DNA of 9,415 nucleotides from an uncultured Ruminococcus sp. (GCA_900554995.1 USJJ01000031.1:1-9415); one strand, 5' to 3'; shown: positions 1 to 7,362, counted from the stretch's first letter. The notes: generated by a model not told the origin, from the letters alone. Translations and numbers: made by a program.

Positions 1-1115
1 TAACCTCTTATATGATTTTCTCAATTTTCAACAATCTGGCAGGCTCGATGAACAACATTGCCAAAACCGGTATGCTTTCAACGATCACGCCGAATGTTGT
101 TGACAGAACGAGACTTATCACTCAGGCAAACCTCTTCTCGGGCTTCGTTGAGAAAGGCCCCGAAATTCTTATGGGTCTTTTGATCGACGTTTTCAATAAT
201 ACAGGACTCGGAAAGAAGCTGCCCACCCTCTTCATCAGTGCAGGACTGTTCACATCTCTGGCATCGGGTGCTATGGCTCTTTATTTTTCAATCGTCGCCA
301 AGGAACGTGTTATTCAGAAATCCGAGAAACCGAGCATCTTCCAGGGTGTAAAATCGGTCATCACCAATAAGCCTTTGCTTATTTTGACGCTGGTTGACTT
401 TCTTTCCGCCTTCGGTATCAACTCGGGAACAAACTATTACTACATAAATGTTCTCGGTCTTGCATCTATGTCAACAATCGTCGGCATCCCCGGCGCAGTC
501 GTTTCACCGATAAGCTATTCCTACGTTACAAAGGCAAGAGAGCATTTCTCGACCAAAACACTTTGGATTTTCAGCTCCGTTCTCCCCGATGTACTTATGC
601 TCGGCGTATTCGGAGTAGGCTCGATCAATAATAACTATAAAAAGAGAGCCGCTATGATCCCTGCATTTATGATTCGTGAAACGATCTGGATGGGCGTTTA
701 CGGAATCAGTAAGGTTATCCCCGAAGAGATGCGCAATGAATGCATTGACTACGGCGAATGGAAAAACGGTTACCGCACCGAGGGTATGACAGGAGTTGCA
801 AAGGGACTTGCACAGAAGCTTGTTTCGACGCTCGGAGGCACAGTCAAGGCGTTCATTCTCAGCCGTATCGGCTACAAGGAGGGCGCAGGCTACGGTAATC
901 AGACGGCTCACACCGAATATATGCTGTTCGCAATGTGCACGATCATTCCCGTTGCAACAACCATTCTCGGACTTATTCCGAAATTCTTCTACCCCATTGA
1001 CGCAGAAACACGAGACAGAATGTATCGTGAGCTTGCCGAAAGGCGGCAGGCTGTCGCAAAAGAGATAAATGAAAAAGCGGCTCAGATCAAGATCGAACCG
1101 CAAACAGAGTCGTAA
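1..1115 (+). CDS. GPH-family (MelB-like) sugar:cation symporter, 5'-truncated by window edge
   Basis: Integral membrane transporter expected to import a glycoside, pentoside or hexuronide with a coupling cation. The frame is open to the left edge, so the ATG at 12 is probably an internal Met and not the start. About 370 residues are visible, against roughly 450-500 for the family, so the first three or so membrane segments lie outside the window. Visible evidence: the loop with NVVDRTRL (about residues 28-35 from the ATG), which matches the family's conserved mid-region; several long hydrophobic stretches; and the late cytoplasmic signature around residues 238-270, with ECIDYGEWKNGYRTEG followed by QKL and a GY motif, which is typical of GPH proteins. 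The C-terminal tail is hydrophilic and Glu/Lys rich. The substrate cannot be read from the sequence. It converges with the operon on the opposite strand; a hairpin lies 24 bases downstream. Confidence 0.88.
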   Translation, partial: TSYMIFSIFNNLAGSMNNIAKTGMLSTITPNVVDRTRLITQANLFSGFVEKGPEILMGLLIDVFNNTGLGKKLPTLFISAGLFTSLASGAMALYFSIVAKERVIQKSEKPSIFQGVKSVITNKPLLILTLVDFLSAFGINSGTNYYYINVLGLASMSTIVGIPGAVVSPISYSYVTKAREHFSTKTLWIFSSVLPDVLMLGVFGVGSINNNYKKRAAMIPAFMIRETIWMGVYGISKVIPEEMRNECIDYGEWKNGYRTEGMTGVAKGLAQKLVSTLGGTVKAFILSRIGYKEGAGYGNQTAHTEYMLFAMCTIIPVATTILGLIPKFFYPIDAETRDRMYRELAERRQAVAKEINEKAAQIKIEPQTES

Positions 1116-1138
1116 AAAAATAAATAAATGTAATAAAC

Positions 1139-1168
1139 AGAACCGTCGGGAAATCCGGCGGTTCTTTG
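1139..1168. terminator. Hairpin between convergent transcription units, probable shared terminator
   Basis: Arms AGAACCGTCGG (1139-1149) and CCGGCGGTTCT (1155-1165) form an 11-bp stem with one G-T pair and a 5-base loop. On the plus strand only a short T run follows. On the minus strand a T-rich tract follows after a spacer (complement of the A-rich 1113-1138). Its position between two convergent stops (1115 and 1191) supports termination in both directions, but neither T-tract is ideal. Confidence 0.62.
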
Positions 1169-1190
1169 TATGTGACTATGTGTAATTATA

Positions 1191-2255
1191 TTAAAGTATC
1201 ATCTCAAACTCGCCCATGGTGCCATTTTTGAAATAGCTTTCGAGGTCATAGGGTGTGTAAATTCCCGTGTCGGTTACAACTCCGCTGACAAGCTCGGGCG
1301 GCGTTATGTCAAACGCCGGATAATATCCCTTGAGTCCGTCTGCGGCGGTCTTTACTCCCATAGCCTGAAGCACGAAATCGGGATCACGCATCTCAATTTT
1401 AACCGTGTCGATCGTTGTGTGTCCTCTGTCGGGCGCACCCGTTACGAAATACGGTATTCCCGTGTATTTCGCCGCAATAGCGATCTGATATGTGCCGACC
1501 TTGTTGACAACATGACCGTCCATGCAGATAACGTCGGCCGCCGATGTGAAGACATCAACATTTTCTTTCTTCATTACAAACGCCGGCATATTGTCAGTAA
1601 TGACGGTTGTGTCAAAGCCCATCTCATGGCAAACCGTCGCCGTCAGCCTTGCGCCCTGGAAATACGGCCTTGTCTCGGGGCAGAAGATTCTGACGTTGTT
1701 GCCCCTCTCTCTTGCTACCTTGAGCATCATGCCGACTATCGTTTCACCGAAGCACTGGGTCATAACCGTTCCGTTCTGAGGGAACATATCGACGAGATGT
1801 TCGGCGATGAGATTTATTTTTTTGTAGCGGAGATTGTTCGCTTCAATAGTGTGCTCAACGATTTTTTCGCTGACGTCCTCCCCTGCCGCAATCGCTTTCT
1901 TTGCCGCATCGAGGCATCCGCCCGTGATGAGCGTCATACGCTGAACGGTGGTCGGGCGTGCGTGCGAAATCGTATATGCCGCCTCGGTGAGGTAGCCGAT
2001 CTGCTCCGCTTCTGCCTTGTCCTTACATTCGTAAGCGGCAAGTGCCATACCCATTGCCGCCGCAGTGTACGGTCCTGCACTCTGTGTCACCATGTCCTTA
2101 ATCGCCTGAGTAACCTCGTGATGATTCCTGCAGGTCACAAACTCGACCTTTCTCGGGTAAATTCGGCGGTCAAGAATTCTCACCTCGCCGTTCTCGTACC
2201 ATGCAACGTTTTCATATCTCAGCATAAAAGCCAAGCCCTTGTCCATTCTTTCCAT
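1191..2255 (-). CDS. MtnA-like aldose-1-phosphate isomerase (methylthioribose-1-phosphate isomerase family), divergent
   Basis: Predicted cytoplasmic isomerase of the MtnA/eIF2B-alpha-like fold, 354 aa. MtnA converts 5-methylthioribose-1-phosphate to the ribulose form; relatives act on 5-deoxyribose-1-phosphate or ribose-1,5-bisphosphate. Visible family marks: RPTTV (100-104, canonical RPTAV), the expected catalytic Cys (C168 in TQCFG), ETRPYFQGARLTA (194-206), the expected catalytic Asp (D246 in CMDG), NKVGTYQ (251-257) and FDITPPEL (315-322). The GxRGAPAIG phosphate-binding loop expected near 57-66 is not recognisable; the stretch reads QSAGPYTAAAMG. There are also about 20 extra C-terminal residues. 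The start at 2255 is supported by AGAGG about 7 bases upstream, although M11 would look more like a normal MtnA start. It lies 11 bases after the MtaD-like gene, last in the operon. The substrate may differ from that of true MtnA, so I give no symbol. Confidence 0.85.
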   Translation of the reverse strand: MERMDKGLAFMLRYENVAWYENGEVRILDRRIYPRKVEFVTCRNHHEVTQAIKDMVTQSAGPYTAAAMGMALAAYECKDKAEAEQIGYLTEAAYTISHARPTTVQRMTLITGGCLDAAKKAIAAGEDVSEKIVEHTIEANNLRYKKINLIAEHLVDMFPQNGTVMTQCFGETIVGMMLKVARERGNNVRIFCPETRPYFQGARLTATVCHEMGFDTTVITDNMPAFVMKKENVDVFTSAADVICMDGHVVNKVGTYQIAIAAKYTGIPYFVTGAPDRGHTTIDTVKIEMRDPDFVLQAMGVKTAADGLKGYYPAFDITPPELVSGVVTDTGIYTPYDLESYFKNGTMGEFEMIL

Positions 2256-2266
2256 TGTGCTACCTC

Positions 2267-3559
2267 TTATTTATAAAGCTTCTCAACAGCCTTGTTGAAC
2301 TCAAAATAAATCTTTTCCTTATCGAGTGTTTTATACTCGCCGTTTTCATAAAGAATCTTGCCGTCAACCATTGTCATTGAAACATCACTGCTCTGTGCGG
2401 AATATGTCAGCAGCGCCTTTTTGTCGAGTGCAGGCACCATGTGAGGTGCGTCGAGAGAAACAGCGATAATATCCGCCTTATTGCCGACCTTCAGCTCGCC
2501 GCAGTTCTCTCTGCGCTGAACCTTTGCACCGTTGACTGTCGCCATTTTGAGAACCGTATCTGCGTTCATAACCGTTGCGTCAAGCGTGTAGCCGTTGTGA
2601 ATTATCGAAGCGATGTGCATTTCCTCGAACATATCAAGATTGTTGTTGCTTGAGGGACCGTCGGTACCGAGTGCAACATTTATACCCATATCAAGCATCT
2701 TGGGAACAGGGGCAAAGCCGCTTGCAAGCTTCATATTGCTGGTCGGGTTATGAACAACGCTCACTCCCTTGCGGCGGAACAGCTCCATGTCGCTTTCACT
2801 CAGCCATACACAGTGAGCGGCAAAAGCCGAGGACTCAAATGCGCCGAGACTGTCGAACCACTCGGCAGGCGTTTTGCCATGTCTCAGAATACACTCATCA
2901 TGCTCCTTTTTCGTCTCCGAAAGGTGAATATGCAGGTTGCCGTTGTGTGCATTCATCTCGTCTATCAAGACCCTTGCGGTTCTCTCGTCGCATGTATATT
3001 CGGCATGAATACAATAATCAATCAAAACTCTTCCGTTAAAGGTGTTATTGTATTTTTCGTAATACTCGATCGCTTCTCTCATTCTGTATGATTGCTCGGG
3101 CGTTTCATTCGGTTCGGCGGACAGGATGGGACGGGTGACATTTGCCTTCATACCCGACTCTCCGACAGCCTCAACATTCATTTGCGGTCCGTACATATCC
3201 GAAAAGCTGACCGTTCCTCCGGCAATCATCTCCAAAAGCGCAAGGTAGCTTCCTGCTTTGATTTCATCGTCCGTGAGTCTGGCCTCAATCGGAAAAATAG
3301 TGTCAAAAAGCCACTGCTGAAGCGGCAGATCACTGCCAATTCCGCGAAGAAGAACCATCGGACAATGGTTGTGACAGTTGATGAGACCTGGCATGAGCAA
3401 TTTACCGCTCATGTCCTTTATTTCATCAAATTCGTCTTTCGGCTCTTCCGTTCCGATGTAGCTTATCTTATCGCCGTCAACGGCAAGAAAAGCGTTTGAA
3501 AGCACATTGAATTTTTCATCTCTTACAAGTATATCTGCATTTTTAAAAAGAATTTTCAT
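2267..3559 (-). CDS. mtaD: MtaD-like amidohydrolase: 5-methylthioadenosine/S-adenosylhomocysteine deaminase family
   Basis: Metal-dependent cytoplasmic deaminase of the amidohydrolase superfamily, 430 aa, normal length for MtaD. The family removes the 6-amino group of methylthioadenosine, S-adenosylhomocysteine or 5'-deoxyadenosine to give the inosine analogues. Sequence evidence in order: N-terminal beta-sandwich start ending in MPGLINCHNH, with ligands H63 and H65; HIHLSET with H212 and E215; AAHCVWLS with H249; HNPTSNMKLASG (270-281), the MtaD/SsnA-type signature; GTDGPSSNNNLDMFEEM with catalytic/metal Asp D300; and a C-terminal return to the beta-sandwich with GNKADI (359-364). The start is set by GAGG 7 bases upstream of the ATG. 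The gene begins 12 bases after the HTH-lipase gene and ends 11 bases before the MtnA-like gene, so it is the middle gene of an operon. The exact nucleoside substrate cannot be settled from sequence; guanine or other amino-heterocycle deaminases are less likely. Confidence 0.87.
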   Translation of the reverse strand: MKILFKNADILVRDEKFNVLSNAFLAVDGDKISYIGTEEPKDEFDEIKDMSGKLLMPGLINCHNHCPMVLLRGIGSDLPLQQWLFDTIFPIEARLTDDEIKAGSYLALLEMIAGGTVSFSDMYGPQMNVEAVGESGMKANVTRPILSAEPNETPEQSYRMREAIEYYEKYNNTFNGRVLIDYCIHAEYTCDERTARVLIDEMNAHNGNLHIHLSETKKEHDECILRHGKTPAEWFDSLGAFESSAFAAHCVWLSESDMELFRRKGVSVVHNPTSNMKLASGFAPVPKMLDMGINVALGTDGPSSNNNLDMFEEMHIASIIHNGYTLDATVMNADTVLKMATVNGAKVQRRENCGELKVGNKADIIAVSLDAPHMVPALDKKALLTYSAQSSDVSMTMVDGKILYENGEYKTLDKEKIYFEFNKAVEKLYK

Positions 3560-3571
3560 TTGTTCGCCTCA

Positions 3572-5161
3572 TTAAAAAATATAATACTTCTTATCTCTCG
3601 GCTGAGAGTCGATCATCTTAAAAAGTGTGTCGTAGAAGTTGTGCGTTTCCTCTGCACCGACATTCATACCGATAACCGTTCCGTGGTCGCCGGGCAGGGT
3701 CGGCATAACGTTCCACTTGCCTTTTACGATATTCTCTGCGTCATATTCCTGATATTCGTCACCGATCGGATATCTTGCCGAAACAACGTTGACAAGTCCG
3801 TCGTTCGGAAGCCATGTTTCGTCAATCTTGAAATCCGTTTTGGTGTTTGTCGAATATCTTCCCATGAGCGTTGCCGGAATAATCAGGACAGGAAGCGTTG
3901 AGCTTTTCGGGATTTGTTTGCCGGTCAAAGCACTCGTCTCGGTTGTGAGATATGAATATGAAAAATAATAAACGCCGTCAACAAGCTTGATTTTCTTGTT
4001 CAATTCCTGTGCGCCGTCGGGCGAAAGATCGTATGCGGCATTATCGGTTCCCTCGCTGAAAACCGTATTTATAATCGATTCCGCCTGACTTTCGCTCGAA
4101 GCTCCGTTCAAGCCGAACTGTTCAAGGCGAAAATCATAAAAATCGCCTACCTGAGCCGTTTTTGCAACTCCGCTTGCGGCATAAACAAGGCCGAGAACCG
4201 TATTTACGAGTTTACCCTGATCCACAACATAGAAAAGCGTTGAACCGTTATGGGGAGAACAAAGAGTTGTAACGCTGTTTATCCAATCAGCCTTGCCGCC
4301 CGTGAAAAGCTCGGAGGTATCCTTACCTGTTGCCGCCTTTTCCGCCTCATCGCCGTACGCCATGAGTGAGGCAAGGAGTCTTACGGTCTCACCGCCGAAG
4401 CTGTGGCCTATGACGTTAATTTTAATACGCTGACCTCTTTTTGTCTTGCCGCCCCAGTTCTGTACAATGGCATTTTCGGCAGTGTATTCCCTGCCGTACC
4501 TTTCGTGCCCGTGTTCCTTGCTGTGCGCCTCACCGTAGTCCACCTTAGTTCCCGTCAGCTCGGCATAAAGCTCGCAGGTTCTGTCCCACGTGCTTGAGAA
4601 AGGACCGACCGAAGCAACACTGACGCTGTAGCCCTCTGAATTGAGATATTCGGCAAGATTGCCCGTTGAGCTGCCCCAATAGGGCGAGGCTTGGTCAATC
4701 TGAGATTCGGGACCCCAGCCGCCGAGTCCGTGCACGAGTACATACGGGTACTGTACGGGATCTTCGCTTATCTTTGAGAGAAATGCCGAGTATCCGCCGA
4801 AGAAAAGCGGAGTAATTGCAGCAATAACAATACAGGCGACAACAACGATTGCGACAATCTTTTTTCCTGAAAACTTATGCTTTTTCTTTCCTGTGTTCTC
4901 TGTCAAAGCGCCGTCTGCTTTTTCTTTCGTCTGTTCCTTCTCATCATCGACAAAAACCGGCTCCTGTTCATCCTTTAAAAGAAAATCCGTTGAAACGTCA
5001 AAGAGTTTCGCCATTGCAAGAATTTTTTCCGAATCGGGCAAAGCTTTTCCGGATTCCCATTTTGAAACAGACTGACGTGAAACATTAAGCTTCTCCGCCA
5101 GCTCGTCCTGCGACCATTCCTTGTCACGGCGCAAGATCTGTATTTTTTCGGATATATTCAT
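3572..5161 (-). CDS. XRE-type HTH – transmembrane – lipase fusion protein
   Basis: 529-aa protein with an unusual build. Residues 5-62 are a Cro/CI-type helix-turn-helix (WSQDELAEKLNVSRQSVSKW core). Residues 63-90 are an acidic, polar linker. A basic cluster (92-101, KKKHKFSGKK) precedes one membrane segment (about 102-124). Residues 135-529 match the Geobacillus L1/Staphylococcus lipase group: HGLGGWG oxyanion region (144-150), nucleophile S254 in GHSFGG, D454 in NDGLVN and H493 in GDHGTVIG. Zinc-site equivalents D193, H213, H219 and probably D378 are also present. The positive-inside rule puts the HTH in the cytoplasm and the lipase outside. The start is firm: AAAGGGGT 6 bases before the ATG and a strong promoter further up, so the HTH is not an artefact of a long frame. 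First gene of an operon with the deaminase and isomerase. Inference: a membrane-tethered lipase with regulatory output, or a surface lipase carrying an autoregulatory domain. Confidence 0.88.
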   Translation of the reverse strand: MNISEKIQILRRDKEWSQDELAEKLNVSRQSVSKWESGKALPDSEKILAMAKLFDVSTDFLLKDEQEPVFVDDEKEQTKEKADGALTENTGKKKHKFSGKKIVAIVVVACIVIAAITPLFFGGYSAFLSKISEDPVQYPYVLVHGLGGWGPESQIDQASPYWGSSTGNLAEYLNSEGYSVSVASVGPFSSTWDRTCELYAELTGTKVDYGEAHSKEHGHERYGREYTAENAIVQNWGGKTKRGQRIKINVIGHSFGGETVRLLASLMAYGDEAEKAATGKDTSELFTGGKADWINSVTTLCSPHNGSTLFYVVDQGKLVNTVLGLVYAASGVAKTAQVGDFYDFRLEQFGLNGASSESQAESIINTVFSEGTDNAAYDLSPDGAQELNKKIKLVDGVYYFSYSYLTTETSALTGKQIPKSSTLPVLIIPATLMGRYSTNTKTDFKIDETWLPNDGLVNVVSARYPIGDEYQEYDAENIVKGKWNVMPTLPGDHGTVIGMNVGAEETHNFYDTLFKMIDSQPRDKKYYIF

Positions 5162-5167
5162 TGTATT

Positions 5168-5175
5168 ACCCCTTT
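5168..5175 (-). promoter_or_regulatory. Ribosome binding site deciding the start of the HTH-lipase gene
   Basis: AAAGGGGT on the minus strand, 6 bases before the ATG at 5161. It fixes translation initiation in front of the HTH domain and shows that the DNA-binding and lipase parts are made as one polypeptide. Confidence 0.75.
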
Positions 5176-5208
5176 CGACCTATTAAAAAAAGTTGTTTTA
5201 CACTGAGC

Positions 5209-5237
5209 ATTATATCAATTTTTTTATGCTCTGTCTA
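5209..5237 (-). promoter_or_regulatory. SigA-type promoter (extended -10) of the HTH-lipase/mtaD/mtnA-like operon
   Basis: Minus strand: -35 TAGACA (5232-5237), 17-base spacer, -10 TATAAT (5209-5214) preceded by TG one base upstream (TGATATAAT), the extended -10 form. The implied transcript start is near 5202, giving a leader of about 40 bases before the ATG at 5161. It sits between the terminator of the upstream gene and the first gene of the operon. Confidence 0.82.
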
Positions 5238-5259
5238 TCAACTTGGGTTGTCTTTTCTG

Positions 5260-5290
5260 AAAAAAAGCGTGTAAACCCGAGTTTACACGC
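5260..5290 (-). terminator. Rho-independent terminator of the VTT/galactokinase operon
   Basis: Perfect 10-bp stem, arms GCGTGTAAAC (5267-5276) and GTTTACACGC (5281-5290), with a 4-base loop. On the minus strand it is followed directly by seven T (complement of A 5260-5266). It lies 11 bases past the galactokinase stop. Confidence 0.93.
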
Positions 5291-5301
5291 CTGAAAATCG
5301 C

Positions 5302-6585
5302 TTAAAACAGTTCGATTCCGCCGAAAGGTCTAACGGAAAGAACATAGCATGAGCCTTTCGAGAAGACGGCTTCCATCTTCTCACAAAAATCATCAAGCAT
5401 ATCAAGCGGAACGAACGCTTGTATTGTTCCCGCAAATCCGCCGCCGTGAACGCGCCATGCGCCCTTGTTCTTGAGAAGATATTCGCACATTGCAAGTGCA
5501 ACGGAAACGCTCTGATGCTCAACGTCCTTTGACGTAAAGACATTCTGATTATACATATATGACGAGCGGCCGCTCTCTGTTACAAGCTCCTTGAACTTTT
5601 CAAAATCTCCGTCCTCAAGAGCCTTGACCTCAGCTTCGGCACGTCTGTTTTCACCGTAGAAATGCATTGCGCGAAGCACGGCACGGTCATTGACCTTTTC
5701 ACGGACAAGCGAAATATTATCCATGAACTCATCCTCGTCAACCTCACGGAGAACGCTCTTGCCAAACACTGCAGCCGCCTTTTCCATCTCGCCTCTTACC
5801 GCCGCATAATCATCGGTGAGGTCGGAATGATTTCCACCCGTATCGATAATACAAAGCGCATGACCGCAGGAAGCAAAATCAAAATCGACCTTATTTATAA
5901 CGGGATTTGATGGATCCTTGAAATCAATAGTGATGAAGCTGCCGACAGAGCTTGCAGTCTGATCAAGAAGACCGCACGGTTTGCCGAAATATTTATTCTC
6001 GGCATACTGGGCAATCTTCGCAACCTCGACAGGCGAAACCTTGCCGTCATTATAAAGATGATTGAGAATCGTTCCGATCAGAACCTCATAAGCCGCAGAT
6101 GACGAAAGTCCCGAGCCCGAGAGAACACGGCTCATACTTGCGGCATTGAAGCCGCCGATATTGTATCCGCGCTCCTTGAATCCGGCACACATTCCCCTGA
6201 TAAGACCTGAGGATTTTCCGAACTCCTCCGTATGTACCTCAAGGTCGGATATATCAACCTCAAGAGCATCAAACTTAAAAGACTTCTCAACAATGATTCC
6301 ATCGTCCCTCTTTGCCGCAGCGGCAACCGTATCGAGGTCAACGCTTGCCGCAAGCACCTTGCCGTGGTTATGATCGGTATGATTTCCGCCGACCTCGGTT
6401 CTGCCGGGTGCACTGAAAAGTTCGATTGAATCGTTATCGCCGAAGAGACGGACAAACTCGTCAATTATCTCGGCGTCTCTTTTCTTCTGATCCTCAACAG
6501 CCTTGTCGCTGAGATATACCTCTTTAAGTCTTGCATCAAACTCACCGGAGGCAAGTTTTTCTTTTAACATTTTTGAATCAGCCAT
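5302..6585 (-). CDS. galK: Galactokinase-family GHMP kinase with altered sugar-binding signature
   Basis: Cytoplasmic sugar-1-kinase, 427 aa (typical GalK about 390; the extra length is mostly an N-terminal extension of about 30 residues). The expected reaction is ATP-dependent phosphorylation of galactose at C1, feeding the Leloir pathway. Motifs: first signature APGRTEVGGNHTDHNHG (59-75), with R62, H69 and D71 kept; ATP-binding GSGLSSSAA (157-165); catalytic base D208 in GLLDQTASSVGS; and the third GHMP motif HGGGFAG (380-386). The standard signature is GRVNLIGEHTDY; here the sugar-contacting Glu is replaced by Asn (N68), and NLI by TEV. This variant looks like a coherent subfamily rather than decay, since every other motif is intact. 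The start at 6585 has a GGAGGA site 6-7 bases upstream, which lies inside the end of the VTT gene; the two frames overlap by 8 bases, so translation is probably coupled. Galactose is the default guess; another hexose or pentose is possible. Confidence 0.85.
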   Translation of the reverse strand: MADSKMLKEKLASGEFDARLKEVYLSDKAVEDQKKRDAEIIDEFVRLFGDNDSIELFSAPGRTEVGGNHTDHNHGKVLAASVDLDTVAAAAKRDDGIIVEKSFKFDALEVDISDLEVHTEEFGKSSGLIRGMCAGFKERGYNIGGFNAASMSRVLSGSGLSSSAAYEVLIGTILNHLYNDGKVSPVEVAKIAQYAENKYFGKPCGLLDQTASSVGSFITIDFKDPSNPVINKVDFDFASCGHALCIIDTGGNHSDLTDDYAAVRGEMEKAAAVFGKSVLREVDEDEFMDNISLVREKVNDRAVLRAMHFYGENRRAEAEVKALEDGDFEKFKELVTESGRSSYMYNQNVFTSKDVEHQSVSVALAMCEYLLKNKGAWRVHGGGFAGTIQAFVPLDMLDDFCEKMEAVFSKGSCYVLSVRPFGGIELF

Positions 6586-7321
6586 TATTTTTCCTCCTTC
6601 TGGACTGGATCTGTACTATTTTACTTATGGCGAGCATTGAAACTCCCACTAACAGGAACAATAATATGAACGGCAGCAGGAAAGCCGTTGATAACGGGTT
6701 GAACACATTACGACCGATGAATGTATATGAGACAAGCAGCGGCGAATATCCTACAAGAGAAAGCAAAAGAAAGTATTCATACTTGAAGCCCATCGCTCCG
6801 TAGAGCTTGCTGACCTGATTTACCGGAATCCCGGGAACAAGCCGGAAGAGAGCCAGAAGCCACGGGTTTCCTCTGCCGTCACGTTCAACGAGATAACGCA
6901 CTGTTTCGCTTTTTTGGAGAATGTTCTGAACTCCGTTTGCGCCGACCTTTGTGCCCCAGAAATATTTAATCGAATATAGTGCCGAAAGCCCCAAAAGATT
7001 GATCGGAATCGAGAAGTACGCCGGAAACACGGCACTTGTTACGGCGCAGAGAGCGGACACCGGATAGAGGTAAACCGGAAAGACTGCTTTAAAAGCATAA
7101 AGGAAAATAACAACAAGAAAAATCGAGAATTTCTCGTCCATATGCTCAACCCTGTATTCCGCAGAGGCAAGGTATTCGAGGTACCTTGAATACCAAAGCT
7201 GTATATCGCTGTTTCTTGAAAGTATGAGCAGAATAATAAACACAATGCAAAGAATAAAACTTATAGCCGAAACTATTTGCAGCAGCTTGATAATGCTGTG
7301 ATCACGCTTATATTTATCCAT
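6578..7321 (-). CDS. VTT/TVP38 (DedA-like) integral membrane protein
   Basis: 247-aa polytopic membrane protein. The first membrane segment is about 13-34, a long hydrophobic region runs over about 65-122 (two or three segments), and a last one is about 212-235, followed by a basic tail (RRRK). The family signature is in 157-205: ALFRLVPGIPVNQVSKLYG and then a hydrophobic stretch with GYSPLL and GR, matching the VTT (SNARE-associated/TVP38) domain with its conserved Arg, Pro and Gly. DedA/TVP38 relatives are implicated in lipid translocation and membrane homeostasis; the precise role here is unknown. The start has a strong AAAGGAGGG site about 7 bases upstream. First gene of a two-gene operon, ending inside the start of the galactokinase gene. 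No functional link to galactose metabolism is evident, so the pairing may be only transcriptional. Confidence 0.83.
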   Translation of the reverse strand: MDKYKRDHSIIKLLQIVSAISFILCIVFIILLILSRNSDIQLWYSRYLEYLASAEYRVEHMDEKFSIFLVVIFLYAFKAVFPVYLYPVSALCAVTSAVFPAYFSIPINLLGLSALYSIKYFWGTKVGANGVQNILQKSETVRYLVERDGRGNPWLLALFRLVPGIPVNQVSKLYGAMGFKYEYFLLLSLVGYSPLLVSYTFIGRNVFNPLSTAFLLPFILLFLLVGVSMLAISKIVQIQSRRRKNNG

Positions 7322-7362
7322 TGCTCCGCCCTCCTTTCATAATAATCCACATTAACTATATT

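Noticed and set aside
12..14. ATG at 12 as the true start of the sugar symporter
   Set aside because: The frame is open to the left edge, the protein would lack the first membrane segments of the family, and no ribosome binding site is visible in the few bases before it.
504..1103. 199-aa open frame on the minus strand opposite the symporter
   Set aside because: It lies fully antisense to a well-supported gene, its translation is Cys/Arg-rich without a recognisable domain, and it has no clear RBS or promoter.
1419..2276. 285-aa open frame on the plus strand opposite the MtnA-like gene
   Set aside because: It is antisense to a gene with clear family motifs; the translation has low-complexity Arg/Cys/His composition typical of shadow frames and no recognisable motif.
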